From contig OY755040.1 in NCBI GenBank assembly GCA_963576565.1, forward strand, positions 21,373,543 through 21,437,542: a DNA stretch of 64,000 nt, in the 5' to 3' direction. The position numbers and the translations under genes were made by a program. The notes beneath the pieces were generated by a model. The model was given only the letters and a program-made list of their open reading frames with translations. It made no database searches and was not told the origin of the DNA. Positions 55,846 through 64,000 of this stretch are shown one piece after another (position 1 is the stretch's first letter; every line of letters starts with the position of its first letter). This DNA comes from Aspidapion aeneum (lineage: Eukaryota; Arthropoda; Insecta; Coleoptera; Brentidae).

Positions 55846-56639
55846 GTAAAAATTAATGAAGTTTAAACATTTATAGTATGTCTTTCTTCATTGACTACAA
55901 ACAACGAGATTAAGATTTTAAAATATTTACACTAAACGCACATTTTCTTTTATAGCAATATCTTAACCAGGTTTCCAAGCGATTTACAGCGACAAACAGA
56001 CAACGCCGCCGTCGCACAATGCCTTGAGTATAATATGGAAATTGGGGACAAAAATCATATCTCTGAAACAGTTAAACGGATTAGAGCCAAATTTAGCTTA
56101 AATACTTATTTGCCCTTGGGCAACATCTAGTTATAGTATGGATAGCTGATACTTAAGGGGTTGAAAAGGGTTGATAAATAGTTTCTTTTGTTTTAACTTC
56201 CTGTGAGATTTTTAAAGCTTCCAGTGACTATATTCTTAAACTAAAAAGTAATTAAAAGAAGACAGCCTATAAATGACATTATTATGGAAACTACTTCGTT
56301 TATCCCTTAAGTACGACTTCAACTACTTGAAAAGTTTAATACAGCACCTTTCTGGAAAGCTTATAAAAAAAGCTAATCAGCTATGTTAAAGATAGTAAGC
56401 TTTAGTTTAACCAGAATAAATACAAACTCAAAGTTTTAAATACCTAGAACTAGTAGTTAATAAGCAAACAAGTTCTAATTTTAATTTAATACCTATTATA
56501 TGAAAACAAATATTATTTTGAATTAGTAACATCTTTATTTAAACTTAATGCTACATTTGACGGAATAGAAGATCCATATTTATAATTTTTTTAACCTCTC
56601 CATCTGTTTTCATCCCTTTATTTGTAACAATATGTGAGG
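55846..56639. other. No gene recognised
   Basis: AT-rich intergenic sequence. An AATAAA on the minus strand (near 56620) could serve the candidate exon at 56640-56825. Confidence 0.35.
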
Positions 56640-56825
56640 TTAAGAAGTTAAAGAGAGTCTTGTCATCGAATCTTGGTCTAATTTAAGATCTAGAGCTTGA
56701 TGAAGAGTTAAAGAAGCTTCCCCTTTAACTGTTCTAGTACTGTTCATCTTTGCAGTGAATTGCAGCTCATCGAATGTTCTGGAAGATGCAAGTTTCGCTA
56801 ACCACCTTTTCTCGGATGAGAATGC
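56640..56825 (-). CDS. Candidate terminal exon, unknown protein
   Basis: After a possible acceptor CCCTAG (AG at 56827-56826) the minus strand stays open for 61 codons to TAA at 56640. The product contains FSSEKRWLAKLASSRTFDEL and, later, TRTVKGEASLTLHQALDLKL. The composition is protein-like (many Leu, Lys, Ser), and AATAAA follows within about 30 bp. No family recognised. The acceptor's pyrimidine tract is weak, and the link to the next open stretch is unproven. It could be chance or a transposon fragment. Confidence 0.25.
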   Translation of the reverse strand, partial: AFSSEKRWLAKLASSRTFDELQFTAKMNSTRTVKGEASLTLHQALDLKLDQDSMTRLSLTS

Positions 56826-56966
56826 CTAGGGAGGTAGGTCTGCCTCCTTTAATGGGTTTAAACATTAATAGACCTTTAAGTAGTTGTTCTTGTTGCAGTT
56901 AAGGCTAGTTTTCTTAAAATTGTATTTTCCTGCTTTAGCATACTTTATTAACTATTTGTGCTCCAG

Positions 56967-57131
56967 TTAAGACCGAATAATATCCATGAGTTGATTACGG
57001 ATCTGTTGGAAACATTCTTCTAGAACAAGAAAAGGTACAATTATCTCAAATGCAGTGAAACATCTTCTGGATCTTCCGCTCTGACACCATACTTCTGCTA
57101 GATCGGCATTTTTAATGACGATGTCTCCTTC
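56967..57131 (-). CDS. Candidate internal exon, unknown protein
   Basis: A good acceptor (long T tract, then TAG, AG at 57133-57132) precedes a 54-codon open stretch starting EGDIVIKNADLAEVWCQSGR and running through FEIIVPFLVLEECFQ to a TAA at 56967. A weak donor GTAATC at 56998 would end it in phase 1, which does not fit the frame of the 56640-56825 stretch. No family recognised. Confidence 0.25.
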   Translation of the reverse strand, partial: EGDIVIKNADLAEVWCQSGRSRRCFTAFEIIVPFLVLEECFQQIRNQLMDIIRS

Positions 57132-57139
57132 CTAAAAAA

Positions 57140-58990
57140 AATCCATATTAAGATTAATCGCAGGTTTCCGCAAATAAAACACACTGCATATGAAAAAATT
57201 TTATATCATGATTTTTTTAAAAACTTTTTTAAAGTTTGGTATTTAAAAAAAAATGCATATTTTAACTACATAATTGTTTAGGGCATATAGAACAACAAGA
57301 AGTTAGAAACAGGCTAGTTAAAGCTTATATTTTTTCTCCATCATTTTTGGTTTATAACTACCTACTCGTTTTTATTTTTTGACACAATTTGCACAAGTGA
57401 AAAAAGCTACTTCTACTAGGAAGTAAGCGGGTTATAATAGGTAAACCGCAGAAAATAAGATGATTAGGATTGATTTTAATGTTGAAGCGTTCTATAACCG
57501 ATTTATTGCGAACATAAATTTAAAACAAGTCAAAACTGGTTTTTTTTTATAATTTTCGATTAAGTTCACAGAACTGTGCATCGGCACCGTACAAACAGAT
57601 TTAATATGAACTTTTATGCAATATTTCTAAGATTAGAGGAGTGTTAAAAAAGTTGTGTTTTAAACCAAAGCTTTCATTCCGATCTTTACAGATGACTCAA
57701 AACGGACGAAAGTATAGGATCCAAAGTGTTCTCTACAGAGCTAGAACCTGCAGAGTCCTACAGGCTGCCTGATTATGACACCATCTTCCACGCGAAGATA
57801 TTTGACATCGATACCCTAATTCTGATACGTCGTAACCCAAATCAACAAAATTTTATAGGGATAAGAAAAGTTAGAAGCAAATTAGCATTAGTAAGCATGA
57901 TGACGACTTGCTAGAAATCACGGGAATGACCGGTTTATACATTTTTGTTAGTTGCGAGAACTTAGCAGCATATACCTATGCATAATTACTAAACTTTGAC
58001 GCAAAAATTTTAATTTTTTTGTGGGTTGTGACGTATCAGAATTAGAGTATCGACATGCTGAAAGTAATTAATCTCCTTAAGCAGAATTTGGATCTCGAGA
58101 TGCCAAGGCCTAGTGGAATTTGCGCGGACAGTTAGGCTGCGATCAAGGTATTAAACTCCTGTAGCATTAAGTCGAATCTTACCTAACCTAAACCTAAACC
58201 AAGTCCATAAACGAATTCGTTACGAGTCCTTTTAAGCTACGCCAGTCAACACAAATAAAATCCCAATAGCGGAAAAGAGAATCTAAATCATGCACCTTCT
58301 CAAAAATCATAAGAAGCGTCTATTAGGCAAATATTAGATGAAAAATGCACGAAAATATGCAATTCATGGAACGAAGTTACTGCAGGATCTATCTCGTGTG
58401 TATAAAATGAAGACAAAACCGTTCCAACGTTACAAACTTAAATGAACATAGAAGAACTCTATTGCGATTTACAATTTGTAACAAAACGTTTCTTATGACC
58501 AATAAGAAAAACAAGACCCAAAATATTAAAATAAAAACCTTAACTTACCAAAATAATAAACTGCAAAATGTTCTTCAAATAGATAAATCTTATGTTTCTT
58601 TACTGATAAGTAATTTAGAGGTTTTAGTTTAAGTTCAACAAAACTTAGAATGTAGCTACTGACTTATCTACTCAAAGTTTGACTTTTTATTGTAGGTAGG
58701 TTGAACCTAAGTTATTTATTATCTCCTCTTTCAAGAGATTGGAGGAACCAAGTTGCTGATATTCCTAAAGTTTACTTTATATTCTAGCTAATGAGCTAAA
58801 CAAGAAAACTGAAATGAAAGCAGAGAAAAAATTACATTTTATAGACAAGAATTTCTTAGTCTTCTCACAGCTTTTCCATAGTCATTCGCGTTCAAAGGAA
58901 AACTCTCTATCTACTTGAGGTTTCCTCTCGCTTGTTGTTATGGATATTTTATTGAATATGTCATGATTTTTGACTACATTGTATGCAGGT
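57140..58990. other. No gene; one inverted-repeat pair
   Basis: GACGTATCAGAATTAG...TATCGA occurs at 58028-58052 and inverted at about 57800-57828 (35-bp arms, about 190 bp apart), perhaps a small element. The 62-codon frame at 57726-57914 includes one arm and is probably not coding. Confidence 0.4.
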
Positions 58991-58994
58991 CACT

Positions 58995-61025
58995 ATTAGT
59001 CTGGTATAAATAAAAAAATTGATAAAAAAATATCTTCTGGTTTTGTGTCGATGTTAAGTCGGAAGTATGTGTTAAATGTATCCTTATATTTTGTAAAGCA
59101 AGACGGGATTAAAAATCGATGAATTTTACATTACTGTCGCTTGGGTAAACAAACTACAGCAGGTTTCTTTACCAATATTAGCCGCAGGTATTTATTTATA
59201 CTTAAAACTGTTTTACATAAAAACAAACTAGGAAAAAATTAAAAGAAAGCTTTTAATCAAATTGGTTATAACTAAAACAAGGTACAACGTATGACGCGGC
59301 TTAAGGAAATTAACGAGGAAACAATTTTATAATAAGCCCCTTTTTATATCTATATAAAATTTTGACATGTGTGGTATAATAAATACATGAGTTTAGATGG
59401 AAGTCTGTTTTAAATGAATCTTTATTTTTTGTCAAGCAATATGGAATATTAAATCAATGAATTTTACATACACTACTGTCTCTTGGGCAAATAAAATACG
59501 ACGAGTTTCTTGGCCAATATTACCCGAGTTTCGGTTTCCATAAAAAACCTAATTTTTTCTTTTAGTTTCGAATTTTATTTTTATATCTTCCAATTTTTCA
59601 TAGACTAAAATTTTGTCTTATACAAAAAATTGTTAGTCTTAAAATTATATTTATTCTAAGTAAATGGGTTAATTTTTAGTTAATATAAAATTTATATAAA
59701 TCAAAATTGCATGAAATTGCGAGAATTAAACGCAAACGATGTAACTTGCATTCTAAATCTAATAATTATTATTTTAATTCTTATTCTTTAATTTATATAC
59801 TTTGGCACTACCAGCGTCCGCTATCGTGTTTTTCACATATCAATAAAATTTAAAATATAGTGATATGGTTTCCAATAGAGGGTGAAGTGCTGTGTGCATG
59901 TCCGCAAAAAAAGAACAGAAAACATATGTGACACCATAAGCAGCGCTGCAGCGCGTCGCCATGTCCGAAACCGACAACATTTAGAAGTTAAATATATAGT
60001 GAAAATTCACTTTAAAATTCCGCTAATAATTAAAATAATTGTGCCGCCATCTTTTTGGAACTTCAAGCCACATAGCCCTTGTATATAGGTGTACACCTAG
60101 AGCCCTGGAACTTCAAAACAGCGGTAAGTCCCTCTCCATGAGGCTATATCACCATTTTCTTTCTCTCAACTTTTCGCTGCAATTTTTAATAAATTTCGTT
60201 AAGGCCGCTTGACATGGTGCACGACGCGCTGCAAATATTTGCAAGCAAAACATTTCAGTCAAATTGTTGCCTGCAAAAAATCTTCTTTTCGTTTGACATT
60301 GTGCATGGCCATGCATTCATTCCCCAGAATCTAGGTAAAAATTCCCCAGTTTGCATGCAAGTACAGTTTGCTTGGAAAAGAATGGCACCGGACCGATAAA
60401 AATTGATTGCCTGGATTTGTACTGCGCATGCACCTGGGCAAAATTTCATGCATTTGCCTGCAAATTTTATTGTCATGCACCATGTCAAGCGGCCTTTAGT
60501 TAAATGAATTTTTTGCGCCAATGGAAATATTACAGTTCACTGATTCTACCACAAACCCACCTGAGTCATCGGAGTGCTACACGAGGTCTTTTCTATAAAA
60601 TAAGAAAACTTAAAACTCTTTTACATGAAAACAAAATCGGGAAAAATAGAAAGAATGCTTTAAAAAAATTAGATATAATTAAACAAGGCATAATGTGTGG
60701 CACAAGTTCAACGTGGATACAATTTTAAAATATACCCATTTTTATATCTATAAAATTTTGACTTGTGTGGTATAAAAAAATTAAAAAACATTTTGTCTGG
60801 TTTTATGTCGATGTAAAGCATGTATGTGCCGAATGTATTCCTATTTTTTGTAAAGCAATACGGGATTAAAAATCGATGAGTTTTACATTACTGTCGCTTG
60901 AGCAAATAAAATACGGCAGGTTTCTTTGCCAATATTCGCCAAAGGTATTTTCTATAAAAGAAGAAAACTTAAAACTGTTTTACATAAAAAAAATCGGAAT
61001 AAAATTGAACGAAAGCGTTGAAAAA
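58995..61025 (+). repeat. Dispersed tandem repeat, unit about 340-380 bp, four partial copies
   Basis: Landmarks recur in order. TTTTGACWTGTGTGGTATAA lies at about 59360 and 60757. GGGATTAAAAATCGATGAAT lies near 59105, 59443 (diverged) and 60868. TACTGTCGCTTGRGYAAA and CTTAAAACTGTTTTACATAA follow in most copies. The third copy is split from the second by about 1 kb that includes the MITE at 60202-60495. No coding potential. Confidence 0.75.
60202..60495. mobile_element. Probable PIF/Harbinger MITE, TTA target
   Basis: The ends AGGCCGCTTGACATGGTGCA and the exact complement are inverted repeats of about 25 bp with one change. TTA flanks both sides. A 3-bp TWA duplication and GGCC-type ends fit PIF/Harbinger. 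The 294-bp body is rich in TGCATG words and folds back loosely. The 88-codon frame inside is not a gene. Confidence 0.75.
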
Positions 61026-61029
61026 ATTT

Positions 61030-61661
61030 GATTTCTATTCACAGTACCTACACGTACACTTGAATGGAGCTCTTATTTTATGAAGGTCAAATCTGAAGAC
61101 AGAAAGAAATTAATAAACGGGTTAATTTGTATACAAAGTTACTATTTTTTTCTAAATTAGGATCTAAGGATAAGATTTTAACAAGCCAAACCGAAGTGCT
61201 GTATAGATTTAATGCGGGTCAAATAAAACATATACCATACAGGAAAAAGCTATAGGGGAAACGGGGGCAGTATGATATAGTTAATTTTATAGGCTTATTT
61301 CTCCTAATAAATAATCACCATTGCTTTCGTCATTTGGAATTAAGTTGGCTAGATATGTTGTCTTTATATTTTAATTTTCAGTTTAAACGACTAAGAACTC
61401 CATCATACGACTTTTTTAAAATTTTTATTTTTGAAAAAGTTTTCTTTGCCCCATTTTGTGCCGCATACAAAGTAAAATAGGGTACCTATAATAAAGCAAA
61501 ATAAACGGGGCAGTTGTGTCATTTAGAATCAATATTGTGGTAAAAAAAAATTTCTTTATTAAAATACTAACCAAGATTAAAATACTTATTTAAAAAATAA
61601 AAAGTTGTAATAATAATTAAATTTGGTACTTACAATATTTATAAAGAATTACAGCGACTTA
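61030..61661. other. No gene recognised
   Basis: GGGGCAG/GGGGTA words at 61258-61275 and 61503-61516, and TTTGCCCCATTTTGTGCC near 61446, hint at a decayed element. Confidence 0.35.
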
Positions 61662-61669
61662 GTCATCAC

Positions 61670-61880
61670 CAGTGGCATGTCGTATGGGAGTCAGGGGGGA
61701 GGGCGAACGCCCCCCCCCCGCTCCTCTGCGCTTGGCGCCCATGGCGGCCTTTGAAAAAAAAAAATAGAATTAATAGTGTTATTATTTAAAAAAAAGGTTT
61801 GTAATTTATTTGACTTCCATACCTCTATTTGCGCCCCTTAAGGTATTCGCCCCCCCCCTTTTATCCACGACACGCTACTG
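61670..61880. mobile_element. hAT-type MITE with perfect 8-bp target duplication
   Basis: The ends CAGTGGCATGTCGT and ACGACACGCTACTG are imperfect inverted repeats. GTCATCAC flanks both sides exactly (61662-61669 and 61881-61888). C9 runs lie inside both ends. 211 bp, non-coding. Related to the lone end at 50346. Confidence 0.88.
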
Positions 61881-61888
61881 GTCATCAC

Positions 61889-63574
61889 TGTCGACTCTCC
61901 TACATGAATTTTCCGCCCATTTTTTGCAAAAACAACATAAAATTCAACTTTCAGTGATAAAATCACGATTCAGAAATAAAACAATTTTTGGGGTAAAATG
62001 GGGTATAAGTTACTATTATATTTTGGTCAAAATCATTGAGTTGTATAAGGCCCTGAAAAGGCCTTAGAGACGGAAAGACAAGACATTTTTTATTAACCCT
62101 ATCAAATTTGGTTTCTAGGAGCGAGTATTTCTTTTACAATAAAAACAGAGATAGACATTATTGAACATGTGAAACGGAGAAACATAGGCTGATTTTGCAT
62201 GCAAATAATACCCTAAAAATATATGGGTACTTTTATCTCTTTCACACTGACGGCATAAGTGCGACAGAAAAGCAGCTGGTTTTTAATCCACCTGCCGTAT
62301 TTTGAGTGATTCAACCTGCTAGTCGTTTTATATAGGGAAAACTGATAGACAATGTTGTCTAAGTACGGAAATGAATTTTTTCGAATTTCGTGCGGGAATA
62401 TTACAAAAAGAAATCTTAAAAACGTTTAAAAACAAGTTTAGGAGTAACTATTTGAGTTCAAACATAGTACGAAATTGTTTTTTGTGCAAAATAATGAAAT
62501 CCACCATTTTGGATCCGCCATTCTTGAAATAAGAAACGTAAATGGTATTTTTACCAGGCTACCAAAACACCACACCTTCCAAATTTTAACACTCGACTTA
62601 ATAGATGTTGAAATTTTTGTATAAATAACATATTTATTTTGTTTTTTATCTGCACATTTTATCGAAAAAAAATAGTCCGGCATTGAGTTGGCCCGGCGCC
62701 CATTAGGCCCGGCGTGGCGCCCTGTTGGCGGCGCCGAGTTGGCCCGGCGCCAGTTGTCCCATACCGAATTGAAATTTTTAGTTCCGAAATTTCATCTGAC
62801 TCGAGCATAACTTGTAGTCCACCCAAGAAGAGAAGAGTTGAAGAATACCCTTGTTCAAATAAAGAAAATATTTTACCTGGAAGGTACAACATTTGTAAAG
62901 TTCTAAGATGAAAACAATAATTTTAATACATCCACTGCACTTAGCATGCTAACAAATTCTTTTTACTCTTTTTTTTACTGAAGAGAATTTTGTAAACACA
63001 TATACACAAGTAAGTATTCATGAATTATTTATTATTCAAACAGAAAATTCTTGATAAAAAAATGCTAGTGGAATTCAAAATTTTTATTTTGCGCCGCCAC
63101 TGCCCTTTTTTATCCAAGACAAGCAAATAGAATATTTTTGCGATGTTGCATGTGTCTGGACTTACCAAACCGAAATTCTATTTTCATCCCTGTCTTGCTC
63201 ATTAAATTCTTACTTGTATTTGGTCAATTGCGCTAAAAGCTTGATATAATGGCAATTTAGGCCCATGCCGGGTCTACCCGTAGAGTATAGAAGTCAATAG
63301 TCAAAGTTTATAAATGCTAATGACAGTCTTTTGACAGACACAACTTTTTAACGGATTGTCATATCGGAATATAGTAGAGTTTGTTTTTCTCAAAAACTTC
63401 AATGTTGATATAGCATGGAGGTTACTTGGAGTATACTAATGTGCAAGGAAGGTATCAAATCCGTCATGGATCCATTTATTTAAAACTAAGACCTTTTATT
63501 ATAGCTGGTAAATTACCTCTATAAACTTAGCATTACCACTTAAGAATTGGATATTCGCAATATATGCATTAATT
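61889..63574. other. No gene; GC-rich GGCGCC block
   Basis: 62681-62765 is a GC-rich array of GGCCCGGCGCC and GAGTTGGCCC words, similar in style to 9958-10035 and the ends of the 20785 palindrome. A plus-strand frame after it (ITCSPPKKRRVEEYPCSNKE) has a basic patch but no recognised family. Confidence 0.4.
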
Positions 63575-63925
63575 GTCGTAAATTTGTCGTGAAAGAAAAA
63601 AATGTGTCGCGCCACCCGTTTTCCTGAAAAGGGTATGTAATGCTAAGTTGAGTCTCAACTTTTAGCATTACCACCCCAGAAAAAATGAAAATTTTTAAAA
63701 ACTAATCTATGAAATAACTGTCGTAAATGTGTCGTGAAAGAAAAAAATTTGTCACGCCATCCGTTTTCCTGAAAAGGGTATGTAATGCTAAGTTGAGTCT
63801 CAACTTAGCACTACCACCCCAGAAAAAATTTAAATTTTCAAAAACTAATAAATGCATTAATTGTCGTGAATTTGTCGTAAATTTGTCGTGAAAGAAAAAC
63901 AATTGTCGAGTCAACCGTTTTCCCG
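63575..63925. repeat. Tandem repeat of about 150 bp with internal palindrome
   Basis: GTCGTGAAAGAAAAA recurs at 63586, 63731 and 63884. Units contain CCGTTTTCCTGAAAAGGGTA, the palindrome AATGCTAAGTTGAG/CTCAACTTAGC and CCACCCCAGAAAAAAT. About 2.3 units are present before the sequence diverges. Confidence 0.8.
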
Positions 63926-64000
63926 GAAACAGTGAGCAATTTTGAGATTTCTCAGCCAAATCTCAGTGATCTTTAAGCTTTTTCACAAAACTTCCGAAGA

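Noticed and set aside
57726..57914. 62-codon plus-strand frame as a gene
   Set aside because: It contains one arm of an inverted repeat (partner at 58028) and shows no domain or splice context.

Overview
The window looks like nuclear DNA of an arthropod, most likely an insect; the order cannot be fixed, and beetle is only a guess. The base composition is strongly AT-rich, genes are split by introns with GT/AG borders, and most of the sequence is transposable elements, their relics and satellite-like repeats. Coordinates were worked out by hand from the sequence. No homology search was possible.

Host genes. (1) A fatty acyl-CoA reductase gene on the minus strand runs leftwards from 19108. Five in-frame exons were found (18905-19108, 12923-13045, 10359-10529, 9039-9139, 6010-6119). 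They encode about the first 236 residues, including the NAD(P)-binding loop and the YxxxK active-site motif. The rest is probably beyond the left edge or was not recognised. Its introns hold most of the repeats between 6 and 19 kb, and a 448-bp satellite array lies just past the last exon found. (2) An intact, intronless gene on the plus strand (42565-43830) encodes a 421-residue SINA/SIAH-like zinc-finger protein with two copies of the zinc-finger module. (3) Two short open stretches on the minus strand at 56.6-57.1 kb look like exons of an unknown gene, with weak support.

Mobile DNA by region. 0-0.4 kb: start of a BEL/Pao-like gag running off the left edge. 4.1-5.7 kb: satellite array with internal palindromes. 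6.6-7.7 kb: inverted-repeat element. 8.3-8.9 and 25.4-26.2 kb: two 5'-truncated copies of one non-LTR retrotransposon, both ending in a TA-rich tail, one of them expanded. 11.1-11.9 kb: tRNA-like composite insertion with a 12-bp target duplication. 14.4-15.6 kb: hAT element with a transposase C-terminus. 18 kb: mariner-type transposase relic. 19.3-22 kb: two decayed minisatellites and a long palindromic element. 23.9-24.5 and 51.4-53.9 kb: a family with long inverted repeats, one copy swollen by a minisatellite. 26.6, 35.6 and 54.9 kb: three copies of a family carrying GTCT/GTAT microsatellites and a terminal hairpin. 30.9-34.5 kb: a pogo-like transposase relic interrupted by at least four later insertions. 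Many short MITEs of hAT, TA-duplicating and probable Harbinger type fill the rest, several with perfect target duplications.

The most unusual theme is a set of very short, almost pure hairpin insertions (36-63 bp). Some have clear target-site duplications, and one consists only of the two ends of a larger element 1 kb away. No CRISPR, operon, rRNA or bacterial-type feature was seen.
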